NCBI RefSeq assembly: GCF_001507435.1
Contig: NZ_LMWH01000290.1
Span: 62,001 to 126,000 of the forward strand
Reading direction: 5' to 3'
Length of the DNA stretch: 64,000 nt
DNA from: Streptomyces sp. NRRL F-5122
GTDB lineage: Bacteria > Actinomycetota > Actinomycetes > Streptomycetales > Streptomycetaceae
Part shown: positions 17,835-26,315 of the stretch, piece by piece
How positions within the stretch are numbered: the first letter of the stretch is position 1
How the letters are laid out: the number at the start of each line of letters is the position of its first letter
Notes under the pieces: generated by a model
What the model saw: only the letters and a program-made list of their open reading frames with translations
What the model was told of the DNA's origin: nothing
Database searches by the model: none
Translations under genes and position numbers: made by a program

Positions 17835-18069
17835 GGGACACCTCCGATGCCGGACGGCCGGCGCGGCACGGGACGCACCGCATGTCCCGACGCCTTCATT
17901 GTCGCCGTCTTCCCGGGCCGACGCACCCGGAGCACCGGGGCGGCAGGGCGCCTCGGCCGCCGGACGCAGGATCACGCCGACGACCGGGAGATCGGGCCGC
18001 GGAGCGCACGGTCTTCCGCGGGACGACGCGGATGATCACTGGGGGCCTTGTCGTCCTTCTCCGAACGGT

Positions 18070-18711
18070 TCAGCCGTTCCACGCGGGGTGCCGCGGGTCG
18101 TCGGCGCGGATGAGTACAACGGCGGCGGCACCCGGATCGGTCTCCGCCTCGTAGCGCTCGAAAGCGGGAAGCGTCCACTGCTCCGGCTCCGGGGTCCGCC
18201 GCCGGAGCGCGCCGGGCGAGAGAAGGACGTGGACGCTCAGGTCGAAGGGGAACCAGTGGCGCAGGAGGAGGGGGCCATGGAGCAGCAGCAACCCGCCCGG
18301 CGGGAGCGGGACATAGGGGCTGCGGGTGGCGCGGTCGGCGACCGGGTCCCACAGATCGGGCAGCACGCGTCCGTCGCCGCCCGGTTCGAGCGGGCCGAAC
18401 ACCTCGCGCCACACAGCGCCGGTGTCGAGCCAGCCGTCGTAATAGGAGTCCGGGTCCTGATGGCCGTGCTCGAGGCGGACGGACGCCGGGCGCAGAAAGC
18501 CCTCCGTGCCGACGACGAGCGAGGGCCGGCCCCGTATGCCCAGCACGTCGGAGACCCGCTGGGCCAGATCTCCGGGACGCGCCGCCGGGGCGCCGTCGAA
18601 AGCGATGCGCAGCCAGGGGCTGCCGTCGGCGGACTTCAGGTCGAGCAGCCGGTCGGCGAGAAGGTCGCCGAGCCGTTCCCAGGTGATCGCTTCGAGTCGC
18701 ACAGGGCCCAT
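18070..18711 (-). CDS. Uridine kinase-like nucleoside/nucleotide kinase fold protein
   Basis: This 213-residue protein resembles proteins annotated as uridine kinase in Streptomyces. The N-terminal strand WLRIAFDGAPAARPGDLA sits where a P-loop is expected but lacks GxxxxGKS/T. Later elements fit the fold: a substrate-type segment RPASVRLEHGHQDPDSYYDG, a hydrophobic strand GGLLLLHGPLLLR and an Arg-rich lid ALRRRTPEPEQW. Without a normal P-loop lysine, kinase activity is uncertain. Starts at ATG 18711 and GTG 18702 are both possible, neither with a clear ribosome site. Confidence 0.62.
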   Translation of the reverse strand: MGPVRLEAITWERLGDLLADRLLDLKSADGSPWLRIAFDGAPAARPGDLAQRVSDVLGIRGRPSLVVGTEGFLRPASVRLEHGHQDPDSYYDGWLDTGAVWREVFGPLEPGGDGRVLPDLWDPVADRATRSPYVPLPPGGLLLLHGPLLLRHWFPFDLSVHVLLSPGALRRRTPEPEQWTLPAFERYEAETDPGAAAVVLIRADDPRHPAWNG

Positions 18712-18935
18712 GATGCCGCGTCGCGAGCACGAACCCGCTGCTCGGCCCCAGGGGATGAACCGCGCAGCTGCCTGTCGACGGGCTCGGCACGGCTCCGGGC
18801 CCGCGCGGATCACCCGTCGCGCTCCGCTCGCCCGCCCCCCGGAACGGCAGGGTCCGAGGGCGCCCCGGCCGGGCCTGCCGGGAGCGGCCCGGTCCGGCGT
18901 GGTCGGGTGGCGGACGGGTGGGGAATGAAGCGGAT

Positions 18936-19625
18936 ATGAGGCCGACCCCAACTCCTCCGCCCTGGGCAGGACTTCTCGTGATCCAGCCGCTCAAACGACG
19001 GCACTGCGCCGGGTGCCGGAGAGGGCCGCTGCCCCTGCTGGTGCTGGAGGATGGTGCGCCACGCTGCCTGGACTGCGCGGACCTCGGGCATCTGGTGTTC
19101 CTGCCGCGGGGCGACACCGCGCTGACGCGGAGGTCCCGGGAGGCGAGCACGCTCTCGGCGGTGGTGGTGCGCTTCGACCGGCGCCGTGGCCGCTACGAGC
19201 GGCAGGGGCTGCTCGTCGAGGAGGAGGCACTCGCACGGGCCGAGGAGCGGTGCCTGGCGGACGCGGAGGCTCGGCGCAGACGCAGGGTGCGGAACGCCCG
19301 GCGGCGGGCCGCTCAGGACGAGGTGTTCACGGAGGCGTTGGCCGACGAGATCCGGCGGCTCTTTCCCGGGTGCCCGGCCGATCGGGCCCAGGCGATCGCG
19401 GCGCATGCGTCGGTGCGCGGAAGCGGGCGGGTGGGGCGCAGTGCGGCGGGGCGGACGCTGTCGCAGGAGGCGGTCACGGCGGCGGTGCGGGCGTCCGTGC
19501 GGCACACGGAGACGCCGTACGACACGCTCCTGATGGACGGGGTGCCGCGGGCCGAGGCGCGGCGGCGCATCGCGAACGGCGTGGAGTCGGTACTGCGTGG
19601 GTGGCGACTGCGGCAGGTGGCGTGA
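18936..19625 (+). CDS. DUF2293 domain protein with zinc-ribbon-like start
   Basis: This 229-residue basic protein has a C-terminal segment resembling DUF2293 (from about 130: FTEALADEIRRLFPGCP ... YDTLLMDGVPRAEARRRI). Two Cys pairs near the N-terminus (CAGC and CLDC) could bind zinc. The middle is an Arg/Ala-rich helix. The function of DUF2293 is unknown; the mix of a zinc ribbon with very basic regions suggests nucleic acid contact, an inference only. ATG 18936 is preferred, with GTG 18918 as the alternative. Confidence 0.7.
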   Translation: MRPTPTPPPWAGLLVIQPLKRRHCAGCRRGPLPLLVLEDGAPRCLDCADLGHLVFLPRGDTALTRRSREASTLSAVVVRFDRRRGRYERQGLLVEEEALARAEERCLADAEARRRRRVRNARRRAAQDEVFTEALADEIRRLFPGCPADRAQAIAAHASVRGSGRVGRSAAGRTLSQEAVTAAVRASVRHTETPYDTLLMDGVPRAEARRRIANGVESVLRGWRLRQVA

Positions 19626-19859
19626 TGCGGGCGCGGGCGGCGGGACAGCCGGGGCATGCCGGCAGGTTGATCCAAGCAGGTCCGGGACGAGTCGGCGCAG
19701 GGCGTTCGGCGTCTCCTGACCGCCGGGCGGAGGGTGTGCGGGTGAGGCGGGTTTGCGTGCGCACGCGCAAGGTCACCGATCTCGTGCTCGTATTCACTTC
19801 CGGTGACGGGGTGCGTGGGGAAGGATCTCAGCGTCCGGGGGACCGATGGGGGAGTTGAC

Positions 19860-20336
19860 ATGATCGATGGGCCGTATTTCGCACTGACCGTGCTCGGGGT
19901 GCTGGGGACCGGTCTGGTGGCGGGGGTGTGCTTCGCGTTCTCGGCGTTCGTGATGCGGGGCCTCGGCTCGCTGCCCCCGGCACGTGGAGCCGCCGCGATG
20001 AACGCGATCAACAGGGCCGCGACAACACCGGCGTTCATGATCCTGTTCATGGGCGCGGCGCTGCTGAGCGCCGTGCTCGCCGTGGTCACGTTCGTGCTGT
20101 GGCCCGAGGGCACCGTGGAACTGCTGGTGGGCAGCGCCCTCTATCTGGTCGGTGTGTTCGCGGTGACCGCCGCGGCGAACGTCCCTCGCAACGGCGCGCT
20201 GCTGCGGATGGACCCGGACGCCCCTGAAACGGCCGTGTACTGGCGCAGCTACGTGCGGGAGTGGACCCTGTGGAACCACGTCCGCACCGTCGCGTCGGCC
20301 GGGGCCGCCTTGTCCTATCTCCTCGCCCTCACCTGA
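19860..20336 (+). CDS. DUF1772 (anthrone oxygenase-like) membrane protein
   Basis: This 158-residue protein has four hydrophobic helices (about 8-30, 55-77, 83-105, 135-155), the pattern of DUF1772/anthrone oxygenase-family proteins. The second helix is preceded by a short MNAINRAATTP segment typical of the family, and an Asn/Pro/Arg turn (NVPRNGALLRMDP) precedes the last helix. Members are small integral membrane proteins, a few with noxB-like oxygenase roles in polyketide pathways; no such cluster is nearby. ATG 19860 follows GGGGGAG at a good distance. Confidence 0.8.
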   Translation: MIDGPYFALTVLGVLGTGLVAGVCFAFSAFVMRGLGSLPPARGAAAMNAINRAATTPAFMILFMGAALLSAVLAVVTFVLWPEGTVELLVGSALYLVGVFAVTAAANVPRNGALLRMDPDAPETAVYWRSYVREWTLWNHVRTVASAGAALSYLLALT

Positions 20337-20443
20337 GCCACGGCACCGGCCCCGCCTGCCGGCGACTGCCGGGGGGCAGCCGGGCCGGTGGCGTCGTATC
20401 GTGGCACGAAACCGCCCCGTACGCGTGTGCAAGGGAGACGGCC

Positions 20444-21934
20444 ATGGCCGATCCCAAGGGTTTTATGACCACACCCCGCGAGGAATGGCCCCGGCGGCCC
20501 GTCGAGGAGCGGGTGCGGGACTGGAACGAGGTGTACGTGCCGGGTGCGCTGCTGCCGATCATCAGCCGGCAGGCGAACCGGTGCATGGACTGCGGGATCC
20601 CGTTCTGCCACGAGGCGTGCCCACTCGGGAATCTGATCCCCGAGTGGAACGATCTCGTCTCACGGGAGGACTGGCGGGCCGCGAGCGACCGGCTGCACGC
20701 AACGAACAACTTTCCCGAGTTCACCGGGCGGTTGTGTCCTGCCCCTTGCGAGGCAGGGTGCGTGCTCGCCATCAACCAGCCCGCGGTCACCATCAAGAAC
20801 GTGGAGGTGGCGATAGCGGACCGGGCCTGGCAGGAGGGGTTCGCCCCGCCGCGTCCGCCCGACCGGCTGTCCGGGCGCACCGTCGCGGTCGTCGGATCGG
20901 GGCCGGCGGGGCTCGCGGCGGCCCAGCAGCTCACGCGGGCCGGTCACACCGTGGCGGTGTACGAGCGTGCCGACCAGGTCGGGGGGCTGCTGCGGTACGG
21001 GATACCAGCGTTCAAGATGGAGAAGCGGCACTTGAACCGCCGTCTGGAGCAGATGCGCGCCGAGGGGACGAAGTTCCGCACGTCGACGGTCGTCGGCAGG
21101 GACATCGGGGCCGCGGAGCTACGGGCACGCTACGACGCCGTGGTGCTCGCGACGGGCGCCACGGCCTGGCGCGAACTCGATGTGCCGGGCCGGGAGTTGG
21201 CAGGCATCCATCAGGCGATGGAGTATCTGCCGCTGGCAGACCGCGTGTGCGAGGGGGATCTGGAGGTCTCCCCGCTGTCGGCGGCCGGGAAGCATGTCGT
21301 GATCGTGGGTGGCGGTGACACCGGGGCGGACTGCCTCGGGACCGCGGTGCGCGAGGCGGCCGCCTCGGTGACCCAGCTGGACATCTACCCGCTGCCGGAG
21401 GCCGAGCGGGACGAGGACACCGAGCCCTGGCCGACCTATCCGAAGATCTATCGGCTGTCGGCAGCCCACGAAGAGGCGCGGGAGCTGCGGACGGCGCCCG
21501 CGGCGGTCGCGGACGCGCGGCTGTTCGCGGCGTCGACGCTGCGCTTCACGGGAGACCCCGACGGTCATGTGCAGGCGCTGCAACTGGTCGAGGTGGACGA
21601 GCGGCGCCGCCCGCTGCCGGGAACGGAGCGGACGCTCCCCGCCGACCTGGTGCTGCTCGCGCTGGGGTTCTCGGGACCCGATCGCGGGGACGGGCTGATC
21701 GACCAGCTCGGCATCGCGCTCGACCCACGCGGCACGATCGTTCGGGACGACGAGTTCGCCACCAACGTGCCCGGGGTGTACGCCGCCGGGGACGCCGCGC
21801 GCGGACAGTCGCTGATCGTGTGGGCGATCGCGGAGGGACGGGCGGCCGCGGCCGCGGTGGACCGCAGGCTGAGCGAGGGCGCGTCGCACCTGCCGGCGCC
21901 GATCGGACCGTACGACAAGCCGATGAGGGCGTGA
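20444..21934 (+). CDS. gltD: Glutamate synthase small subunit-type NADPH oxidoreductase (orphan GltD)
   Basis: GltD passes electrons from NADPH through FAD and two 4Fe-4S clusters. The 496 residues show the N-terminal cluster-binding cysteines CMDCGIPFCHEACPLGN (about 46-62) and CPAPCEAGCV, the FAD site VVGSGPAGLAAAQQL and the NADPH site VIVGGGDTGADCLG. The C-terminal FAD contact VYAAGDAARGQSLIVWAI is also present. GGGAG lies just before ATG 20444. No large subunit gltB is adjacent, unlike most glutamate synthase operons, so this may be a second GltD paralogue serving another oxidoreductase or a distant GltB. Confidence 0.88.
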   Translation: MADPKGFMTTPREEWPRRPVEERVRDWNEVYVPGALLPIISRQANRCMDCGIPFCHEACPLGNLIPEWNDLVSREDWRAASDRLHATNNFPEFTGRLCPAPCEAGCVLAINQPAVTIKNVEVAIADRAWQEGFAPPRPPDRLSGRTVAVVGSGPAGLAAAQQLTRAGHTVAVYERADQVGGLLRYGIPAFKMEKRHLNRRLEQMRAEGTKFRTSTVVGRDIGAAELRARYDAVVLATGATAWRELDVPGRELAGIHQAMEYLPLADRVCEGDLEVSPLSAAGKHVVIVGGGDTGADCLGTAVREAAASVTQLDIYPLPEAERDEDTEPWPTYPKIYRLSAAHEEARELRTAPAAVADARLFAASTLRFTGDPDGHVQALQLVEVDERRRPLPGTERTLPADLVLLALGFSGPDRGDGLIDQLGIALDPRGTIVRDDEFATNVPGVYAAGDAARGQSLIVWAIAEGRAAAAAVDRRLSEGASHLPAPIGPYDKPMRA

Positions 21935-22102
21935 AGGTGCCGTAGGGACGGGCCGGCCACCCATCGGCGGCGCCGGCCGGACGTCGACGGACAGGACGTC
22001 GAGACGTACCGCGCCGAGGGGGTGGACGACGGTGTCGGTGAACCGCTCCGCCGCTGCCGTTCCCGTCGCGGCGGCCGGGCAACCACTGCCCCGCCCCACG
22101 TG

Positions 22103-22162
22103 CCCCAGGCCGAGGGCCTGGGGAACGGCGGCTGTGAGGCGCCCGGCGGACCCCTCACAGCC
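22103..22162. terminator. Twin hairpins between convergent gltD and methyltransferase
   Basis: Two tandem perfect hairpins fill the convergent gap. CCCCAGGCC/GGCCTGGGG (22103-22111 and 22115-22123) is a 9-bp stem with a 3-nt loop. GGCTGTGAGG/CCTCACAGCC (22130-22139 and 22153-22162) is a 10-bp stem with a 13-nt loop. They probably act as a terminator for one or both flanking genes. The remainder of 21935-22200 shows nothing else I can name. Confidence 0.65.
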
Positions 22163-22200
22163 GACGCAGTCGCCCACGGTCCCCGCAGTGCCCTCGTCGG

Positions 22201-23016
22201 CTACGGCTTGCGGCCCACCGCTCCATAGCCGGGGATGACCCCGTCGTCCTGTCCGGGCACCGCCTCGCCGAGCTCCGGGTGCCATTTGTGGACCACCTCG
22301 ACGCCGGGTTCGACGAGGTCGAGTCCGTCGAAGAAGTGCGAGAACTCGTCCCGGGAGCGGAGCGCCAGCGTGACGCCGACCGCCTTGAGCTTCGCGATCG
22401 CCGCCGCGGACTCCTCCGGGGTGAAGTCGGCGGTGGCATGGGTCATCATCAGAAAGCTGCCGGACGGCAGTTCGGCCAGCAGCCGGTCGACCAGGTCGTG
22501 CGCCCCGTCCTCGTCCGAGATGAAGTGCAGGAGTGCGACCAGGGAGAGTGCCACCGGCTGCCGGAAGTCCAGCACCTTCCTGGCCCCTTCGAGGATGGTG
22601 CCGGGGTCGCGCACGTCCGCCTGCAGGTACTCGGTCGCCCCCGCGGGCGTACTGCGCAGCAGGGCCGCCGCGTGAGCCAGCACGATCGGGTCGTTGTCGC
22701 AGTAGACGACGCGCACGTCCGGCGCGACCTGCTGGGCGAGCTGGTGCAGGTTCGGCTCGGTCGGGATGCCCGTGCCGATGTCCAGGAACTGCCGCACGCC
22801 GTTCTGCGCCAGCCAACGGGTGGCGCGGTGCATGAACGCGCGGTTGACCCGTGCCATCACCGGCACCCGTGGGTCCAGGGCGAGCATCTGCCGCCCCATC
22901 TCCTCGTCGACGGGGTAGTTGTCCTTCCCGCCGAGGTACCAGTCGTACATGCGCGCGGGATGCGGCCTGCTCGTGTCGATGACGACGGCGTCCTGGGCGG
23001 GATCCTGCCCGGTCAT
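22201..23016 (-). CDS. SAM-dependent methyltransferase, DUF574 (Methyltransf_19) family
   Basis: This 271-residue protein matches the DUF574 methyltransferase family that is highly amplified in Streptomyces. The landmarks are the opening IDTSRPHPARMYDWYLGGKDNYPVD-type segment (start of motif at about residue 13), the SAM-binding FLDIGTGIPTEPNLHQ, the acidic strand VVYCDNDPIVLAHA and VALSLVALLHFISDED. Targets are unknown. Such genes often sit beside XRE/DUF397 pairs, as here, where DUF397 ends 91 bp upstream on the same strand. ATG 23016 opens the family-typical N-terminus. Confidence 0.9.
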   Translation of the reverse strand: MTGQDPAQDAVVIDTSRPHPARMYDWYLGGKDNYPVDEEMGRQMLALDPRVPVMARVNRAFMHRATRWLAQNGVRQFLDIGTGIPTEPNLHQLAQQVAPDVRVVYCDNDPIVLAHAAALLRSTPAGATEYLQADVRDPGTILEGARKVLDFRQPVALSLVALLHFISDEDGAHDLVDRLLAELPSGSFLMMTHATADFTPEESAAAIAKLKAVGVTLALRSRDEFSHFFDGLDLVEPGVEVVHKWHPELGEAVPGQDDGVIPGYGAVGRKP

Positions 23017-23106
23017 GAGGAACTCCGTAAGTCCGTGGGAAGGTCAGTGATCAATTCAGTGCCAAGTCAGTGGTGGGATGAACAACTGCGCTGAGCAACA
23101 CATGAG

Positions 23107-23361
23107 TCATGAGAGCAGGAAGTCGGCCACCCCCGCCTTGGCTCCCTCGATGAACGCGGTCATCTCGGCGGATGTGTAGATCAGTGCGGGTCCGTCCGGG
23201 TCGGTCGACTGACGGACGGCGATCCGGCCGTCAGCGAGCTTCATCGCCTCCAGGCAGTTGCCGCCGTTGCCTCCACTCCACGGCTTGTGCCAGCCTTCAC
23301 TGCCCAGTTCGCGGGCGGGCATGCCGTTGTAGACGCGTTTGCGCGGCGTGTTGCGATCCAT
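23107..23361 (-). CDS. DUF397 protein (WhiJ/AbaA-cluster partner)
   Basis: This is an 84-residue DUF397 protein: WHKPWSGGNGGNCLEAMKL, then VRQSTDPDGPALIYTSAEM and a final FIEGAKAGVADF helix, all family hallmarks. DUF397 proteins are encoded beside XRE-DUF5753 regulators in Streptomyces and are thought to antagonise or modulate them, as with the WhiJ and AbaA loci. The start overlaps the regulator stop (TAATG at 23363-23359), so the pair is translationally coupled and probably produced in matched amounts. Confidence 0.9.
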   Translation of the reverse strand: MDRNTPRKRVYNGMPARELGSEGWHKPWSGGNGGNCLEAMKLADGRIAVRQSTDPDGPALIYTSAEMTAFIEGAKAGVADFLLS

Positions 23362-24221
23362 TACAGCTCCTTGCGGAGATCCTCGAGGATCTCCTTCGTG
23401 CGTTGTGCAGTAGCGGCGTGAGCCGCCATGCGGTCCATGACCTCGAGGTGGGTCGCCACCTCGGTACGCGCGTCCAGGTAGACGGCGCCGGTCAGGTACT
23501 CGCTGTAGACCATGTCCGGCAGTTCTGACATGGCAAATCGGAACAGGACGAAAGGCCCGTACGTGCCCGGATGCGGGCCCGAGGCGAACTCGAGCACCTG
23601 CAGGGTCACGTGCGGCAGGGCCATGACCTCCAGCAGCCGTTCGACCTGGGCGCGCATGACCTCGGCACCCACGACCGGACGACGCAGCGCCGTCTCGTCC
23701 ATCACGGCCCAGACACGAGGCCCGTTCTCACGTGTCAACAACTCCTGGCGCTGCATACGCAGTGCCACATGGCCCTCGATGTCCTCGGGGCTGGTCTGCC
23801 CGATGGCACCCGACTTCAGGACTCCCCGGGCGTAGTCCTCGGTCTGCATGATGCCGGGCACGAAGTGCGGTTCGTACTGCCGGATGAGCGCGGCGGCGCC
23901 CTCCAGGCTGACGTACATCGAGAACCAGCCCGGCAGGATGTCGTGGAACCGCTGCCACCAGCCCGGCTTGTTGGAGTCCTCGGCCAGCTGGACGAAGGCC
24001 TCGGCCTCCTCGTCGCTCACGCCGTACGACTTCAGCAGCAGCTGGAGGTACGGGATCTTCAGGGCGACCTCGGCCATCTCCATACGGCGGACGGTGGCGG
24101 GCGCGACCCGGAGGATGCGCGCGGCCTCCTCCCGCTTGAGGCCCGCCCGTTCCCGCAGGTCCAGCAGACGTCGGCCGAGGACGACCTGACCGACCGTCGG
24201 CGCCGACCGCGGTTCACTCAC
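23361..24221 (-). CDS. XRE-family regulator with DUF5753 domain
   Basis: This 286-residue protein has an N-terminal helix-turn-helix (about 15-75: RLLDLRERAGLKREEAARIL ... APATVRRMEMAE) followed by the long DUF5753 region (about 95-275) with the marker FVPGIMQTEDYARGVL. These are the WhiJ-like developmental/antibiotic regulators expanded in Streptomyces. Translation begins at GTG 24221. The upstream gap to a divergently transcribed HATPase gene holds two strong inverted repeats, natural candidates for its operator. DUF397 is coupled downstream. Confidence 0.9.
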   Translation of the reverse strand: MSEPRSAPTVGQVVLGRRLLDLRERAGLKREEAARILRVAPATVRRMEMAEVALKIPYLQLLLKSYGVSDEEAEAFVQLAEDSNKPGWWQRFHDILPGWFSMYVSLEGAAALIRQYEPHFVPGIMQTEDYARGVLKSGAIGQTSPEDIEGHVALRMQRQELLTRENGPRVWAVMDETALRRPVVGAEVMRAQVERLLEVMALPHVTLQVLEFASGPHPGTYGPFVLFRFAMSELPDMVYSEYLTGAVYLDARTEVATHLEVMDRMAAHAATAQRTKEILEDLRKEL

Positions 24222-24403
24222 CTCGCACCTCTTCCCGTCCTTCTGTGTTCTGACAGCACCGACGGCGCTGCTCGAAACCTTTCGGCACCGTTGCGCACCG
24301 TATCCACGCCGACACCGATGCTGCGCGAACCCACGACGCGGGCACCGGACTCATGAGCCCGGGTGACAGATCCCAACAGGCGTCGCTCGAAGTGCTGTTG
24401 CGA

Positions 24404-24463
24404 GCAGTGTGCCATGCAGCTTCGCGCAGTCACACTGCACTCTGCAATTTTCAGAGTGACTCT
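24404..24463. promoter_or_regulatory. Nested inverted repeats, candidate operator between divergent XRE and HATPase genes
   Basis: GCAGTGTG (24404-24411) and CACACTGC (24431-24438) form a perfect 8-bp inverted repeat. Immediately after it, ACTCTG (24439-24444) and CAGAGT (24452-24457) form a 6-bp one, and a third half-site ACTCT follows at 24459-24463. This is an AT-richer island within a GC-rich region. Its place between an XRE regulator and its divergent partner suggests autoregulatory binding and a bidirectional promoter. No protein-DNA evidence is available. Confidence 0.5.
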
Positions 24464-24489
24464 TGCCAAGTGTTCACGGCGGGGCGATA

Positions 24490-25218
24490 GTGGCAAGCGT
24501 GATTCCGCCCGCGCCGTTAGGAACAGACGCCACCGCAGACCGGTTCGGACCGGTCGGCGCCACAGGGGTGCGCCCCGGCGCGGCAGCCGAGCGCCGGTTC
24601 CGCTTCGAACTGGCCGCCCACCCCGGGTCCGTCGCGCGGGCCCGGCAGCTGACGCGGGCCCGTCTGACCGGCTGGGCCGTGTGCGAGGACACGTGCGACA
24701 CGGCCGCGTTGGTGGTCTCCGAGCTGGTGACCAACGCGATCGTGCACACCGCGGGTGAACGCGTCGTCTGCGAACTGCGCGACGAGGACCAAGTGGTGCG
24801 GATCGCCGTACAGGACGAGGGATGCGCTCCCGGCGAGCCGCACCCCTCTCCTGAGCGCCCCGAGGAGGAGCACGGGAGGGGACTGCTTCTCGTCGCGGCC
24901 CTGTGCCGGGCATGGGGAGCCCAGGAAGCGGGGTCAGGGCTCCTGGTCTGGGCCGAGCTCGCACGGGAGGCCGGGCAACCGGCGCCCGACGAGCACTCCC
25001 GTCCGGCACAGCCGGCCCGGGACCTGTCGTGTTCCGGCGGCAGGTCCCGGGCGCCCGAGGACCGGGCGGTGCACTACGACCTCGGCTGGAGTCCCAGGAA
25101 GCCGCCCACGGGCGGCGAACCGCGGTCCGACCTCGGCTGGAGCGCGAGGCGGCCCCCGGCCGACGGCCGGGGTTCCGAAGCCGAGGCGTCCTGGGGATCG
25201 GGGACCGAATGGGTGTGA
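24490..25218 (+). CDS. ATP-binding anti-sigma-factor-like HATPase protein
   Basis: This 242-residue protein has a GHKL/HATPase_c_2 domain like RsbW and SpoIIAB (about 35-150). The N box is VVSELVTNAIVHTAGE, the G1 box VQDEGCAPGE and the G2 region EEEHGRGLLLVAAL. Such proteins in Streptomyces accompany XRE/DUF397 pairs and may act as anti-sigma factors or kinases. The last 80 residues are low-complexity with a DLGWSPRKPP / DLGWSARRPP repeat. GTG 24490 is taken as start; GTG 24499 is possible. The stop overlaps the next gene by 10 bp. Confidence 0.83.
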   Translation: MASVIPPAPLGTDATADRFGPVGATGVRPGAAAERRFRFELAAHPGSVARARQLTRARLTGWAVCEDTCDTAALVVSELVTNAIVHTAGERVVCELRDEDQVVRIAVQDEGCAPGEPHPSPERPEEEHGRGLLLVAALCRAWGAQEAGSGLLVWAELAREAGQPAPDEHSRPAQPARDLSCSGGRSRAPEDRAVHYDLGWSPRKPPTGGEPRSDLGWSARRPPADGRGSEAEASWGSGTEWV

Positions 25219-25667
25219 GTGGTGTGCGGGCCGCCGGGCCCTTGACCACGCGTGTCCTGACCCTGGACTCGCTGGTCCGCCTCAAGCGCGCGCAGCGGAT
25301 GCCAGAAGCGGCGTCCGGGCGGATCCCCCTGCCCGACGGCATGACGGTTCCGCTCGGCTGCGACGCGGTGGTCGCGCCCTCCCGCTACGGACCCCTGCTG
25401 CTTCCCCGGCTCCCCCGGGTGGGCTGTGTGTACGCCGACCGGGCCGACTGGTGGTGGATCGTGCCCTGCGACTCCGATGTCGCACTGGAGTGGCCGGCGC
25501 CCGCACGGTATGTGCCGGGTGCGCTCGTCCCGGACGCGCCGGACACCCCCGAGCTCATCCACCGTCCGAAGGACGATGTGCCGTACACCCCGCCGATCCC
25601 GCTCTATCTGGCACTGTGCCGGGTCACGGGCACCACTCCGGCGTGGTCGCGCCCGCTCAGCGCCTGA
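25209..25667 (+). CDS. Conserved hypothetical protein coupled to HATPase
   Basis: I do not recognise a domain in this 152-residue protein. It has a central Trp-rich segment RADWWWIVPCDSDVALEWP and a Pro-rich stretch near the end, with no signal peptide or membrane helix. It starts inside the upstream HATPase gene (ATG 25209, 10-bp overlap), which suggests coupled translation and a shared function in that regulatory cluster. The gap of 223 bp after it contains nothing I can identify. Confidence 0.65.
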   Translation: MGVSGVRAAGPLTTRVLTLDSLVRLKRAQRMPEAASGRIPLPDGMTVPLGCDAVVAPSRYGPLLLPRLPRVGCVYADRADWWWIVPCDSDVALEWPAPARYVPGALVPDAPDTPELIHRPKDDVPYTPPIPLYLALCRVTGTTPAWSRPLSA

Positions 25668-25890
25668 CCGCAGGACCGCAGTTCCGTCCGATCGCCACTC
25701 ATGACGACGGTCTCCCGTCAAAGCGGTCGGGCTGCCGCCCTCCCCGTAGGACCTCGACCCGGCCGCGCGCCGGGAAGACGTGACGCGGGGCAGACGCCAG
25801 GCCGGCAGGGGCCGGTGGCCGCGTTCGGCACCCGGGCCGGCCACGAAGGCGAGGATCCCCGCACGGGCGGGCCCGGACCGCGGCGGGCGA

Positions 25891-26064
25891 CTACTTGACC
25901 CTGTCCATCCCGGGCACGATCACCAGGAACGCGTCCGTCGCGAGGTCCATGACGACCTCTGCGGGCTGGCCCTCCAGGCGGCGCGCCTGCGCGAACTCCT
26001 CCGCGGGCCACGAGCCACGCGGCCCACCGGCCGGAAACCGCTCAAGCACCGTTCGCCCGTTCAC
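25891..26064 (-). CDS. Small conserved hypothetical protein (57 aa)
   Basis: The GTG at 26064 follows a near-perfect AAGGAGGTG ribosome site, which identifies this as a real small gene. The 57 residues include FPAGGPRGSWPAEEFAQARR, then EGQPAEVVMDLATDAFLVIV, with a hydrophobic C-terminal strand. Similar small proteins are widespread in Streptomyces, with no known function. The upstream region to 26315 is clearly richer in A/T than its surroundings and probably holds promoters. Confidence 0.7.
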   Translation of the reverse strand: MNGRTVLERFPAGGPRGSWPAEEFAQARRLEGQPAEVVMDLATDAFLVIVPGMDRVK

Positions 26065-26315
26065 CTTGCACCTCCTTGCAACGCCGTCCCTCGGCGTGCC
26101 GATCACGGTCGGCTTATGGAGTTAAACGTGAACGCCCTCATGAACAGCTCGTGAAGTGACAGTACTGAGACACATTTGACACTCGGTCACCACGAATGTG
26201 CGGTGAATCGCCTGAAATAGACCTCTTTGCCACGCGGTGACGAGCGCCGGATACTCGCCCTCCAACAGCCATGCGAACGCTCGGTACACCGGGACACCGG
26301 CCCGGTCGGGGACGG

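Noticed and set aside
26122..26315. Possible extra gene downstream of the amidohydrolase on the minus strand
   Set aside because: The open frame has many A/T-ending codons unlike its neighbours, no ribosome site and no recognisable product. It looks like AT-rich regulatory sequence.
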